Shown: positions 33,912-42,839, counted from the first letter of the stretch. The stretch is DNA of 64,000 nucleotides from Caldilinea sp. CFX5 (GCA_021405325.1 QWII01000014.1:1-64000); one strand, 5' to 3'. Numbers and translations are program-made. The notes: generated from the letters alone by a model not told the origin.

Positions 33912-34400
33912 ATGATGAAGCCGCAAGCTGTTGTATTTTGGTTTTTACTGCCCCTGGTGTTAGCAGCCTGTGGTGCGCCACTTGCACCAGCATCAACACC
34001 TGGGACTGTGGCGCCGACAGTTGCCGCTGCAGCGGACGCAGCGGCGGGCATTGCGCTTGTCTCTGCTCTACCCCGTAACGCCGATGGTTATGTTGATATC
34101 AGCGTTGCGCAGTTAGCAGCGATGCTTGACCAAAAGGACTTCACATTAGTGAATGTACATATTCCCTATGAAGGCGAGTTGACCAAGACCGATCGCTTTA
34201 TTCCGTATGAGCAGATCGGCGAACAATTGGACCAACTGCCCGCCAAAGATGCACCGATTGTTCTCTACTGTCGCAGCGGTCGTATGAGTACGGAGGCGGC
34301 GCAGGCGCTTGTTAAACAAGGGTACACCAACGTCTATGAACTAGATGGCGGATTCAATGCCTGGCAAGCGGCCGGCTATGAGCTTTTGAACAAACAGTAG
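33912..34400 (+). CDS. Rhodanese-domain lipoprotein
   Basis: This 162-residue lipoprotein (LVLAACGAP) carries a single rhodanese domain. The active-site loop is VLYCRSGRMS, with the catalytic Cys followed by Arg as in sulfurtransferases of the GlpE/PspE type. The preceding ADGYVDISVAQLAAML fits the domain start. It should move sulfane sulfur outside the membrane. It lies 5 bp after DUF302 and directly abuts the UbiB gene, in a unit under the tandem-repeat promoter. Confidence 0.9.
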   Translation: MMKPQAVVFWFLLPLVLAACGAPLAPASTPGTVAPTVAAAADAAAGIALVSALPRNADGYVDISVAQLAAMLDQKDFTLVNVHIPYEGELTKTDRFIPYEQIGEQLDQLPAKDAPIVLYCRSGRMSTEAAQALVKQGYTNVYELDGGFNAWQAAGYELLNKQ

Positions 34401-36077
34401 ATGAACATTTTTTCTGGCCCGCGCCATTTGGGGCGTTACCGCGAAATTGTCTCGGTGCTGGCGCGTCACGGTTTTGGGTGGTTGCTCGCGGAATTAAATC
34501 TACACAAATTGCTTCCATTGGGTCAACGTTGGGGACAAACAGGGGCGGCAGAGCCTGTCATGCAGGCTCTGCACTTGCGTCTGGCTTTCGAGGAACTGGG
34601 GGCAACATTTATCAAGTTGGGACAAATTCTGAGTACCCGCTCTGATATATTCCCACCGGAATACATTTCCGAGCTGGTCAAGCTCCAAGATACAGCGCCG
34701 TGCGTACCTTATGAACAGATTGCACCGATCTTAGAAGCAGAACTGGGTGCATCGCCCGCCGCGATTTTCTGCGAGTTTGATCCCACCCCCCTGGCGGCAG
34801 CGTCCATCGGCCAGGTGCATGCTGCCCGTCTACCCAGCGGCGAGGAAGTAGTGGTGAAGATTCAACGACCGGGAGTGGCAAATGCGGTTGCGCGCGATCT
34901 GGCGATCTTGTTGGATCTCGCCGGTCTTGTAACCCAAAACACGATGTGGGGTCGCGAAGCTGATGTCCTCGAACTGGTTCAGGAATTTGCCTTCAATTTG
35001 GGCTGTGAACTTGATTACACCCGCGAGGGGCAAAACGCTGATCGTTTTCGTCAAGCGTTCGAACAGGAACCGGAAATTTACATCCCCCAAATCCACTGGG
35101 CCTACACAACACAACGGGTGATTGTCATGGAGCGCTTGTGCGGTTTCAAGGTGAACGATCGACCGGCGTTAGAGGCCGCAGGCATCGACCCGAAACGCAT
35201 CATTGCGAGCAGCGTACGTCTTATGCTGGAGGAGATGTTCGTCCACGGCTTTTTTCATGCCGATCCGCATCCCGGCAACCTCTACATTTTGTCCGATGGT
35301 CGGATCGGCATGATTGACTTTGGCATGATGGGGCGTCTGGATGAGAAGCTGCAAGAAGGGTTAACTCGTTTGCTATTAGCGCTATCCAAGGGTGACAGCG
35401 AACGTATGATTGATGAAATGATAACGCTGGGTATGGCGTCGGGTCAGAGCCAACGCCGGGTGCTTAAACACGATCTGGATCATATGATCATCTGTTATGC
35501 CCCGCGTTCAGTACAAGAGATGACAGCCGCCAAGATTTTTAATGAAATAACCGCGCTGGCCCGGCGCCATCACTTGCGCTTACCCAGCGAACTGGTGCTG
35601 ATGGCAAAAGTTATGGCCATTAGTGAAGGAATCGGGCTACAGGTAGATCCGGACTTCCAGTTTATTCCATTTGCTCAACCCTATCTACAACGCTACTGGT
35701 TGCAGCGCCGTTCACCTTTGCAGGTAGGACAGAAGCTGGCCGAAGGGATTATTGAAATTGCTGAATTTGGCCTGGCCTTCCCACGCCGGTTGACGCGGTT
35801 GGCCACCCAATTGGAGCGGGGTGAATTAGGCGCTTTTGTGGAGGTGCGGGGGCTGGATCAAGCTCAGGAACGCGCGCAAAGAATGGTCAATCAACTGGCC
35901 GCCAGTATTCTGGTTGGCGCGCTTATTGTCGGGTTGAGCCAGTTCATGCACATGGTAACGCCAGAAGGGTTTCTTCAAGAGTATGCGGGACGCTTTTTCG
36001 GTTTTCTATTTTTTGTAGCTACCATTCTGGGTTTTTGGCTAGTGGTCAGCATTATCCGTTCTGGTAGGCGTCCATAA
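34401..36077 (+). CDS. ABC1/UbiB-family atypical kinase
   Basis: This 558-residue protein has the UbiB/ABC1 (ADCK) architecture: the KxGQ motif (FIKLGQILSTRSD), the Ala-rich loop (AAASIGQVHAARL), VVVKIQRPG and the catalytic FFHADPHPGN with GMIDFGMMG. It ends with two membrane helices (about 493-512 and 525-548). UbiB proteins support quinone biosynthesis or lipid handling at the membrane through an ATPase activity. The start abuts the rhodanese stop, so translation is coupled. The link with rhodanese and DUF302 is unusual and may reflect membrane stress control rather than quinone synthesis. Confidence 0.92.
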   Translation: MNIFSGPRHLGRYREIVSVLARHGFGWLLAELNLHKLLPLGQRWGQTGAAEPVMQALHLRLAFEELGATFIKLGQILSTRSDIFPPEYISELVKLQDTAPCVPYEQIAPILEAELGASPAAIFCEFDPTPLAAASIGQVHAARLPSGEEVVVKIQRPGVANAVARDLAILLDLAGLVTQNTMWGREADVLELVQEFAFNLGCELDYTREGQNADRFRQAFEQEPEIYIPQIHWAYTTQRVIVMERLCGFKVNDRPALEAAGIDPKRIIASSVRLMLEEMFVHGFFHADPHPGNLYILSDGRIGMIDFGMMGRLDEKLQEGLTRLLLALSKGDSERMIDEMITLGMASGQSQRRVLKHDLDHMIICYAPRSVQEMTAAKIFNEITALARRHHLRLPSELVLMAKVMAISEGIGLQVDPDFQFIPFAQPYLQRYWLQRRSPLQVGQKLAEGIIEIAEFGLAFPRRLTRLATQLERGELGAFVEVRGLDQAQERAQRMVNQLAASILVGALIVGLSQFMHMVTPEGFLQEYAGRFFGFLFFVATILGFWLVVSIIRSGRRP

Positions 36078-36101
36078 AATTCCACAATTTCTGTACGTTC
36101 G

Positions 36102-36134
36102 CTTCATATTGCCTTCATAATTGAGCGCGAAAAT
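36102..36134 (+). promoter_or_regulatory. Tandem-repeat activator box, site b
   Basis: CTTCATATTGC (36102-36112) then CTTCATAATTG (36113-36123), followed at 5 bp by a weak -10-like GAAAAT (36129-36134). It lies upstream of the two SHOCT genes. The same 11-bp phasing occurs at 32905, 38610 and 44313; this is the most divergent -10 of the four. Confidence 0.65.
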
Positions 36135-36219
36135 TGAAAGTGAAAGTTGCAGACGCAAGCAAGCGACTGCAGTGTTGAAGAAAGTGACCGTAAAAGGATT
36201 ATTTTTGAGGAGGTCTTCT

Positions 36220-36483
36220 ATGATGGGTGGGGACATGATGGGTTGGAGTTGGGGTTGGATGTTTTTCGGTGGATTGGCAATGGTACTCTTTTGGGGCGGG
36301 ATCATTGCGCTGATCGTATTGGCAGTGCGCGGCTTAACCGGTAGCGGCAGCACAGTTCGTCACACCGATACTCCACCGAGTTCGCCCCAAACACCCTTAG
36401 AAATTCTACAGGCGCGCTATGCCCGTGGTGAAATCAACAAACAAGAGTATGAAACGGTTCGGCAAGATTTACAAGCGTTGTAG
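36220..36483 (+). CDS. SHOCT-domain membrane protein
   Basis: This 87-residue protein has a Met/Gly/Trp-rich start (MMGGDMMGWSWGW), one membrane helix (about 20-40) and a C-terminal SHOCT motif (LEILQARYARGEINKQEYE). SHOCT motifs are short two-helix units that promote oligomerisation. The ATG at 36220 has GAGGAGG at good spacing. The Met-rich N-terminus matches copper-linked small membrane proteins. It is under the tandem-repeat box at 36102. Confidence 0.85.
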   Translation: MMGGDMMGWSWGWMFFGGLAMVLFWGGIIALIVLAVRGLTGSGSTVRHTDTPPSSPQTPLEILQARYARGEINKQEYETVRQDLQAL

Positions 36484-36531
36484 TGGAAGGCGAACCGATA
36501 CGACGAGAGCATAAAAGGAAGGAGTACAACC

Positions 36532-36765
36532 ATGATGTTCTTTGGCGGGGGTATGCTTATTCTGTGGGTAGTGGTAATCGTTGCCATTCTAGCAGCGGTC
36601 GGCGGTTTACGTGGCTTCACGGCAGGTTCACAACAAAACGCTCCTACGCATACGACACCATCCACAGCACAAGAATCGCCCGAGGAAATTTTGCGTCGCC
36701 GCTATGCCGGCGGCGAGATGAATCGGGACGAGTATCTGGAAGCCAAGACAACCCTCAAAGCATAG
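36532..36765 (+). CDS. SHOCT-domain membrane protein, paralogue
   Basis: This 77-residue protein has one membrane helix (about 7-26) and a C-terminal SHOCT motif (EEILRRRYAGGEMNRDEYL). It is a paralogue of the preceding gene's product and probably forms hetero-oligomers with it. AAGGAGTACAACC precedes the ATG. The gene ends just before a strong terminator hairpin, which closes the two-gene unit. Confidence 0.85.
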   Translation: MMFFGGGMLILWVVVIVAILAAVGGLRGFTAGSQQNAPTHTTPSTAQESPEEILRRRYAGGEMNRDEYLEAKTTLKA

Positions 36766-36790
36766 GGTTGGGCTGTTCAGATTTAAGTAT

Positions 36791-36838
36791 AGCGACGGGG
36801 TGAATCGGTCTAAAAGGCCAATTCACCCCGTCGCTTTC
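36791..36838 (+). terminator. Terminator hairpin of the SHOCT operon
   Basis: AGCGACGGGGTGAAT (36791-36805) pairs perfectly with 36821-36835, followed by a short T-rich run (TTTCTC). Confidence 0.85.
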
Positions 36839-36891
36839 TCTGCTGTAGCAGAATAATCATAAGCGACACAGTTTCGAGAGAAGGAGTGCAA

Positions 36892-37665
36892 ATGAAAGCT
36901 GGAATTAGAAAGGTTGCGCGTAAAGCGATTAATTCAGTGCTGGATATAGCTGGTTTTGAACTGGTTCGACGGAATGCGCCTTATACCGATTATAAAGCCT
37001 ACATTCCTTTCCAGGAAACGCTTTTAGGGGCTGAAAGAGCGGGGATGTCCATCGGTGACTACATTGATGCAACGTATGGTACGCCCGGTTCAACCCAGGA
37101 AACGATTGACCAGATGGCAGCCTTCGGCGTCTTCAAAACCAATATCGACCGTGTCTGTGAGATCGGTCCTGGTTCGGGCCGTTATCTGGACAAGGTAATC
37201 CGCATCTGCAACCCTTCTTTCTATGAGATCTATGAAACAACAGAGGAATGGACGAAATGGTTAACCCAAAGCTACAACGTCATTGCCCAGCCGACGGACG
37301 GGATGTCGCTTGCCGCAACCCCATCCGCCTCCATCGATCTGGTCCATGCGCATAAAGTCTTGCCCGGTCAACCGTCGCTCACTATGTGCCGCTATTTTTT
37401 AGAGATGGCAAGGGTTGTGCGACCCGGTGGAAAGATCGTTTTCGATATTGTTACAGAAGATTGTCTAACAGATGACCTGCTGCAAGCCTGGCTTGTCTCG
37501 CACAGTGCGTACCAACATTACCCTTGCCTAATGCCAAAGCTGTATGCAGTCGATTTTTTCTGCCGCCAAGGTTTTGCCTATGATGGAACCTTCTTGATTC
37601 CAATGAAACCGGGCATGACAAATTATTTAGTCTTTACAAAGAGCCTGCCGCCAAGCTCGCCATGA
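36892..37665 (+). CDS. SAM-dependent class I methyltransferase
   Basis: This 257-residue protein has the class I methyltransferase core: motif I VCEIGPGSGRYLDKVI, the acidic loop after strand 2 (YEIYETTEEW), and the later post-I region LVHAHKVLPGQPS. The first about 60 residues are an N-terminal extension with basic character (RKVARKAINSVLD). The ATG at 36892 has AAGGAG at 5 nt; the GTG two codons before is inside the spacer. Substrate is unknown. Its terminator-like hairpin is now about 670 bp downstream because an IS200/IS605 element lies between them. Confidence 0.85.
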   Translation: MKAGIRKVARKAINSVLDIAGFELVRRNAPYTDYKAYIPFQETLLGAERAGMSIGDYIDATYGTPGSTQETIDQMAAFGVFKTNIDRVCEIGPGSGRYLDKVIRICNPSFYEIYETTEEWTKWLTQSYNVIAQPTDGMSLAATPSASIDLVHAHKVLPGQPSLTMCRYFLEMARVVRPGGKIVFDIVTEDCLTDDLLQAWLVSHSAYQHYPCLMPKLYAVDFFCRQGFAYDGTFLIPMKPGMTNYLVFTKSLPPSSP

Positions 37666-37673
37666 GTCAACTA

Positions 37674-38281
37674 CCACCGCCGGAGGCGGTGGCATGAAGG
37701 ATAACTAGCCCTGGAAGGGGCAATGCTACGTCCTCCGTGTTAGTCATCAAACAACTTGCCTTGTTGCTGTTCAGTGCGGCGTTCTTGGCGCTCTTGCCAA
37801 CGCACATACTGGCGGATCATCGCTTCATCAATGCCAACGGTGCTGACACAGTACCCTCTTGACCAGAGATGACGACCCCAGTACTTGCGGGCCATCGGCG
37901 GAAAGCGCTCAAACAGCCGCAACGCCAGTTTCCCTTTCAAAAAGCCCAGGATCTCCGACACGGACGCCTTGGGGGGAATCCAGACCAGCAGATGCACATG
38001 GTCCGGCTGGACATTTAATTCGATCACTTCCACCCCGTCCCGTTGGCCCAGCAGCCGATAGATTTGTTGCTTCACATACTCGCTCACCTCAGCCTGCAAC
38101 ATGCGGGAGCGGTATTTTGGACAAAAGACGATGTGATCTTTACACGCATACAGCGAGTGGGCGAGTTTCCGAAAGCGCTTGCTCATCTTGGATCTCCTTG
38201 TAAGTGCCACCTTCCAGGGAGATCTATTTTACTCCTACCACCGGTAGAACCGTCTATGGCACCACTACCAGAGGTAGTGGT
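37674..38281 (-). mobile_element. IS200/IS605-family insertion sequence
   Basis: The element consists of a tnpA gene flanked by subterminal hairpins, as expected for a Y1-transposase element that has no terminal inverted repeats. The right-end hairpin is CCACCGCC/GGCGGTGG (37674-37692), and the left-end hairpin is ACCACTACC/GGTAGTGGT (38261-38281); each has a 3-nt loop. A further CCCTGGAAGG (37709) and its complement (38210) flank tnpA. Exact ends are not fixed: a TTAC on the minus strand (38313-38310) is a possible left cleavage target. No tnpB is present. It lies directly after the methyltransferase stop codon. Confidence 0.8.
37740..38186 (-). CDS. tnpA: IS200/IS605 transposase TnpA (Y1 HUH)
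   Basis: This 148-residue single-strand DNA transposase has the HUH motif as PDHVHLLVW (His63, His65) and the catalytic Tyr in IRQYVRWQ (Tyr127, Gln131), the positions known for the IS608 enzyme. It also has the conserved GYCVSTVG. The ATG at 38186 has AAGGAG at 7 nt; the frame continues upstream to 38210 without another start signal. It appears full length, so the element may be active. Confidence 0.92.
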   Translation of the reverse strand: MSKRFRKLAHSLYACKDHIVFCPKYRSRMLQAEVSEYVKQQIYRLLGQRDGVEVIELNVQPDHVHLLVWIPPKASVSEILGFLKGKLALRLFERFPPMARKYWGRHLWSRGYCVSTVGIDEAMIRQYVRWQERQERRTEQQQGKLFDD

Positions 38282-38334
38282 TTTCTTTCGGAATAAAGCC
38301 ATTGTTCCGGTAACTTGAACTTACCCTTTCCCGC

Positions 38335-38382
38335 AAATGATGTCCCACATCCTCAAGAGCAGGTGGGGACATCATTTTTTTA
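38335..38382 (+). terminator. Intrinsic terminator
   Basis: AAATGATGTCCC (38335-38346) pairs with GGGACATCATTT (38366-38377), with a T-run that continues into the stem end (ATTTTTTT). The nearest plus-strand gene upstream is the methyltransferase, on the far side of the insertion sequence; it probably was that gene's terminator. Confidence 0.8.
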
Positions 38383-38419
38383 CTATAGACATGACGCAAG
38401 TCGATCATTGCCGCTCCTT

Positions 38420-38462
38420 AGACCTGGTCTATAGCCGGCAACCTAGCCGATAGGCCAGGTCT
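38420..38462. repeat. Inverted repeat in the gap before the Met-rich gene
   Basis: AGACCTGGTCTAT (38420-38432) and 38450-38462 pair with one mismatch. The 38211-38774 gap otherwise holds the end of the insertion sequence, a terminator and the tandem-repeat promoter; no gene is seen. Confidence 0.55.
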
Positions 38463-38609
38463 TGCCTTCGCAATTTTGCTTGTTCGTACCCCGCTAAGTA
38501 GCCGTCGCACGGCGCGTATGATGTCGCTACAATTAGTTTTATGCACAGGTACGGTGAGCGCTTGCCGGTCGAAGGCGCCGCTAAACAACCTAAATTGTTG
38601 TCGGTCGCG

Positions 38610-38642
38610 CTTCATAATCTCTTCACAACTCAGTGATAAACT
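38610..38642 (+). promoter_or_regulatory. Tandem-repeat activator box, site c, with -10
   Basis: CTTCATAATCT (38610-38620) then CTTCACAACTC (38621-38631), and 5 bp later TAAACT (38637-38642). It is the promoter for the Met-rich YVTN gene and implies a leader of about 125 nt, which contains small palindromes (CTTTTGT/AACAAAAG and CGTCAA/TTGACG). Confidence 0.75.
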
Positions 38643-38774
38643 TTGAATGGGAGGAAAAACTTTTGTTTACTGTGCATCGTTCGTCTGCTTTTGTAACAAA
38701 AGCGCTCGTCAATTGCAGTTGACGATTTTTCGCAAAACCCTGTAAGTATTTTTAACAACAAGGAGATCACGGAT

Positions 38775-41162
38775 ATGTTAAAACAGCGGATGGTACGGTT
38801 TTCCCTCGTCGCCGTTGTGGCATTTTCCCTGCTGCTGGCGTTGACCACGGTGTTTTCGGGTCCAGTGTCCACGGCTGTGGCCAAGCAAGTGTGGGGGAAT
38901 GACCAGCAACAGACGGGTGCTGGTCAGCAGACAATGACCAACACCATGTTAATGACCAACACCATGCCCATGAATATGGCTGACATGGGGTCAATGACCG
39001 ACATGATGACCCAAATGACGCAGATGATGGAGCAAATGCAAGCCATGATGGGTGCGGGAATGGGCCGGATGGGCGATAGAATGGCAATGACCCATACGAT
39101 GCCCTTGACCGGCGCCATGCCGATGGGGCAAATGGACGCCATGATGACGAGGATGGGCCAGATGATGCAGATGATGGGTCAAACGATGGGCAGCAGTATG
39201 CCCATGACCGGTACGATGCCCATGGGGATGGATCAGCAAATGCAGACGATGGGCCGCATGATGGAGATGATGGGTCAGATGATGCAGATGCAAACCGGAC
39301 GCGACCACGGCAAAGGCAGGATGGGCGGCCACATGATGCGGATGATGGATCATCGGGGCATGATGAATCATAGCATGGGGATGATGGATAGTATGACCGG
39401 CACGATGCCCATGACTGGCACGATGGCGATGGACATGAGCCAGATGATGCAAATGATGGCGCAAATGCACAAACAGGTGGGCGACATGGGCATGATGGGG
39501 ACCATGACCGGCACCATGCCCATGACAGGGACGATGCCCATGACGGGGACGATGGGCATGGGCATGATGGACATGAGCCAGATGATGGCCTTCCATCGGA
39601 TGCACCGTATGATGCACATGATGGATCATAGGGATATGATGCAGATGTGTATGGAAATGATGGGGCAGATGGGCGGCGCCATGCCGATGACCGGGACAAT
39701 GCCGATGGGGATGATGGGGCAGATGACCAAGACCATGCCCACCACCGGCACGCCTTCTACTGAGCAACCGGAAACGGCGCCAACTACGACGGATCAGACG
39801 CAGACGGCTGAACTCGGCGCCATTACCGTCAAAGTGACGCCGCTGAATCTGGCCGATGCCCAGGCAGAGACAGTAGACTTCAACGTTGTCCTCGATACCC
39901 ACAGCGTCGATTTGAATTTTGACCTGGCCGCGTTGGCCACCCTCCAAGTTGGGGATCAAGAAGTCGCCGCCAGCGCTTGGGAACCAGCCGGTAGCGGCAA
40001 CAGCGGACACCATGTCGAAGGCACGTTACGCTTCCCGGCAACCAATCCAGACGGTGAGGCACTCCTTGAAAGCGCCATGGAACTCGCGTTGGTCTTGCGC
40101 GGTTTGCCTGGAAGTGATGAGCAAATCTTCACCTGGAGCTTGGGTGAGGAAAGTGGCAACGCCGCTGGCGATCCGGCAGCCACAACGCCGACCTCGACCA
40201 TTGAAGGCACTGTATGGATCGCTGACGAGTATGGCAACAGCATCACGGTCATCAATGCCGCCACCAATGCGGTGGTCACGACGCTCACCGGTGTAGAAGG
40301 GCCGCATAACCTGCAAGTGGCGCCCGATGGCAGGAGCGTGTGGGCAGTCAGCGGACATGAAGCTCTGGCCATTATGATTGACCCGGCCACTTATACACTG
40401 CATGGTGCGGTGCCCGTAGGCAAGGAGCCGGCGCATATTATTCTGACGCCCGACGGCAAAACCGCCTATGCGACCAATGGCGAAGACGATTCGGTCACAG
40501 CGATTGATACGGCCGCTATGGAAGTCATCGCCACCATTCCGGTTGGCAAGTCACCGCATGGTTTACGTCCCAGCCCGGACGGCAAGTGGGTCTATGTTGC
40601 CAACGCTGGCGGCACTACGCTAAGTGTGATCGACACGGCCACCAACAGTGCCGTGGCGGCGATTGAAGTGGGCGAGAAGCCGGTTCAGGTTGGCTTTTCC
40701 CCTGATGGCAAGTTTGTCTATTTCTCCCTCAACGCGGAAAACGCCGTGGGCAAGGTAGACGTGGCGACACGCCAGCTTGTGGAGAAAGTAGCGGTTGGGG
40801 TTGGCCCTATTCAGGTCTTTGTCACGCCGGACAATCAGTATGTGCTGGCCGCCAATCAGGGGACGGAAGACAAGCCCAGCACCACCGTTTCCATCATTGA
40901 CGCCGCCAACTTTACGGTGGTTGACACGGTGGAAGTAGGCGAAGGCGCGCACGGCGTGGTCATTGACCCAACGAGCCAGTATGCCTACATTAGCAACATC
41001 TACGGCAATACCATTGCTGTACTTGACATTGCGGCCCGCCAAGTCGTTGCCACGGTTCCATCCGGCGACGGCCCAAACGGGATCAGTTTTTCGTCGCTCC
41101 CCCCCGCCCCGGCCCCCGAACCAACCATTACCCTTGAACTGCCGGAGATGGAGGGCATGTAA
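38775..41162 (+). CDS. Met-rich copper-binding YVTN beta-propeller protein
   Basis: This 795-residue secreted protein has a signal peptide (about 1-36), a Met-rich region to about 330, a small domain of unknown type (about 340-470), and a C-terminal YVTN beta-propeller (about 480-780). The Met-rich region is packed with Met-Met pairs, MTGTMPM repeats, and short His motifs. The propeller has blades such as TIPVGKSPHGLRPSPDGKWV and AAIEVGEKPVQVGFSPDGKF. Dense Met/His should bind Cu(I) outside the cell. AAGGAGATCACGG lies before the ATG. It is under a tandem-repeat box. Because of the repeats, long open frames appear on the opposite strand; they are not genes. Confidence 0.9.
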   Translation: MLKQRMVRFSLVAVVAFSLLLALTTVFSGPVSTAVAKQVWGNDQQQTGAGQQTMTNTMLMTNTMPMNMADMGSMTDMMTQMTQMMEQMQAMMGAGMGRMGDRMAMTHTMPLTGAMPMGQMDAMMTRMGQMMQMMGQTMGSSMPMTGTMPMGMDQQMQTMGRMMEMMGQMMQMQTGRDHGKGRMGGHMMRMMDHRGMMNHSMGMMDSMTGTMPMTGTMAMDMSQMMQMMAQMHKQVGDMGMMGTMTGTMPMTGTMPMTGTMGMGMMDMSQMMAFHRMHRMMHMMDHRDMMQMCMEMMGQMGGAMPMTGTMPMGMMGQMTKTMPTTGTPSTEQPETAPTTTDQTQTAELGAITVKVTPLNLADAQAETVDFNVVLDTHSVDLNFDLAALATLQVGDQEVAASAWEPAGSGNSGHHVEGTLRFPATNPDGEALLESAMELALVLRGLPGSDEQIFTWSLGEESGNAAGDPAATTPTSTIEGTVWIADEYGNSITVINAATNAVVTTLTGVEGPHNLQVAPDGRSVWAVSGHEALAIMIDPATYTLHGAVPVGKEPAHIILTPDGKTAYATNGEDDSVTAIDTAAMEVIATIPVGKSPHGLRPSPDGKWVYVANAGGTTLSVIDTATNSAVAAIEVGEKPVQVGFSPDGKFVYFSLNAENAVGKVDVATRQLVEKVAVGVGPIQVFVTPDNQYVLAANQGTEDKPSTTVSIIDAANFTVVDTVEVGEGAHGVVIDPTSQYAYISNIYGNTIAVLDIAARQVVATVPSGDGPNGISFSSLPPAPAPEPTITLELPEMEGM

Positions 41163-41172
41163 CAACCATGGT

Positions 41173-41280
41173 GACCTGCTGAGGATTGATACAGCCACCT
41201 ACACCTTCCAGGGTGGGCCACCTTCGGGGGCGCACCCTACGCGTATCATCCTGACACTGAATGGCAAAACCCCTGTGTAA
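41173..41280 (+). pseudogene. Fragment of a duplicated YVTN propeller blade
   Basis: The frame here reads IDTATYTFQGG and then RIILTLNGKTPV before a stop. It matches IDPATYTLHGAVPVG and HIILTPDGKTAYA within the propeller of the upstream gene. It begins 10 bp after that gene's stop and has no start or other blades. It is the decayed end of a second copy or of an internal duplication. Confidence 0.7.
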
Positions 41281-41313
41281 CCAGTCGCCTGCGCTAATAA
41301 GGCGGCTGGTTAC
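41277..41313. terminator. Hairpin between convergent genes
   Basis: GTAACCAGTCGCCT (41277-41290) pairs with 41300-41313 with one wobble. It separates the YVTN gene from the convergent histidine kinase gene and may stop both transcripts. No long T-run is present. Confidence 0.65.
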
Positions 41314-41381
41314 AGCCATTGCCACGACCCCTGTGGAAGTTATCCAAAGGAGAAGATAGTGCGAAATCATTTCTCCCGCGA

Positions 41382-42827
41382 CTACACTTCTCCAGGCAGA
41401 AACAGGTGGAATTCCGCACCGTGCATTTGACCCGGCGGCGGGCTGTTAGCCCAAATACGGCCACCCTGTGCTTCCACCAATTGGCGGGCAATGGCCAAGC
41501 CTAAGCCGGAACCGCCTGTCTCCCGGCTGCGCGAGCGGTCTGTGCGGTAAAAGCGCTCAAAGATGTAGGGCAGATCCGCCGCCGGTATCCCTTCGCCGGT
41601 GTCCCTCACCACAATGTCGACGCCGGTATTGACGTTGGACACTTGCACGCACACGCTACCACCGGCCGGGGTATGACGCAAGGCATTGTCCAGCAAGTTC
41701 GTCAGCACCTGGCTCAACCGTTGCTCATCGCCCTTCACGAGCGGCAGCGCTTCCTCCGCCACCAGCGTCAGTCGTGTGCCTTGCGCCAGGGCACGATACT
41801 GAAACGCCGCCACTTGTCGTTGCGCCAGATCGCACAGATCCAGCAGTGTACAACCGAAGGTAAGCTTACCGGCTTCGGCATTGGCGAGGGTGCGTAAGTC
41901 TTCAACCAACCGGTTGATGAGCATAATCTCTTCGTGCATAATTGCAAAATTGTCTGGTGTCGGGGGAAAAACGCCATCTTGCAGCGCTTCGACGGTGCCC
42001 TGAATCCCCGCCAACGGTGTGCGTAGTTCGTGGGCAATATCGGCCATGAGATTGCGGCGCAACGTCTCCTGCGTTTCCAGCGTGCCGGCCATCTGGTTAA
42101 AGTTGACCGCCAGCTCGCCTAGTTCATCGTGGCTTTGCACAGGCACGCGCACGGCCAGATCACCGCCGGCAATGCGGCTGGATGCCTGACTCAGGCTGAC
42201 CAGTGGTCGGGTGATCTGGCGCACAAGCAGCCCTGCCATCAATAGCGCCACTAAACCAGCAATGAGTCCTGCCACCAGAACCGCACGAGTGACGCCGTTC
42301 AACAACTGGGCATCGTCAAGATGGGGATGGCCCATCATCGCGCCTTCCACCAACAGGGTGGCAACTTGCCTGTCATCGACCGTAATTGGCCAACGCTGTA
42401 CCAACTCGGTGGCCAAGACAGTCCCTCCCGCCGCACCGGCTGTATCCGCCACAACCATACCGGTTGCATCAATGATCTGAATGCGGTTGTCAAACATGCC
42501 CATCATGCTGCCCATGACATCGGTCATTGTGCCATCGGAGGAAGCGGTTAGAATCTGCTCAAGCATGGCATCTACGTTTGCCCAACTCTGGTGCTGTTGG
42601 TAGTACTCGGCTAAATTTGGCAGCAGCCAGACCGGGCGCACCATGTGACCATCCACCATAAAGTGGGCGAATTGGGTGGCGGCGCCCTGTCGGGTTAACA
42701 CCACCGTCACCAGCACACCAATGCCAATCACCAGGGCAAAGGCGCCGGTTAGTTTGAACCAGAGATGATTGAGCAGATTGTGGATACGGGCCGACAAGAT
42801 GGCGGCGGAAGGATGGTGGAAGCGCAT
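41382..42827 (-). CDS. Sensor histidine kinase (CusS/BaeS-like)
   Basis: This 481-residue membrane kinase has TM1 (about 24-44), an extracytoplasmic sensor (45-180), TM2 (183-203), HAMP (204-256), a dimerisation domain with DIAHELRTP (phospho-His266), and the ATP-binding domain with NLLDNALRHTP, DTGEGIP and GSGLGLAIA. The sensor holds Met-rich and His-rich stretches (MGSMMGMF, MMGHPHLDD) that could bind Cu(I)/Ag(I). It is the last gene of a three-gene operon with the regulator and a membrane protein. A copper-sensing role is inferred from the sensor and genome context. Confidence 0.9.
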   Translation of the reverse strand: MRFHHPSAAILSARIHNLLNHLWFKLTGAFALVIGIGVLVTVVLTRQGAATQFAHFMVDGHMVRPVWLLPNLAEYYQQHQSWANVDAMLEQILTASSDGTMTDVMGSMMGMFDNRIQIIDATGMVVADTAGAAGGTVLATELVQRWPITVDDRQVATLLVEGAMMGHPHLDDAQLLNGVTRAVLVAGLIAGLVALLMAGLLVRQITRPLVSLSQASSRIAGGDLAVRVPVQSHDELGELAVNFNQMAGTLETQETLRRNLMADIAHELRTPLAGIQGTVEALQDGVFPPTPDNFAIMHEEIMLINRLVEDLRTLANAEAGKLTFGCTLLDLCDLAQRQVAAFQYRALAQGTRLTLVAEEALPLVKGDEQRLSQVLTNLLDNALRHTPAGGSVCVQVSNVNTGVDIVVRDTGEGIPAADLPYIFERFYRTDRSRSRETGGSGLGLAIARQLVEAQGGRIWANSPPPGQMHGAEFHLFLPGEV

Positions 42828-42839
42828 AAAGATTGATTT

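Noticed and set aside
38767..40013. Two long open frames on the strand opposite the Met-rich gene
   Set aside because: They are His/Ser/Cys-rich mirror images of the repeated ATG-containing codons; they have no ribosome-binding site or domain, and the plus strand has a clear signal peptide and propeller.
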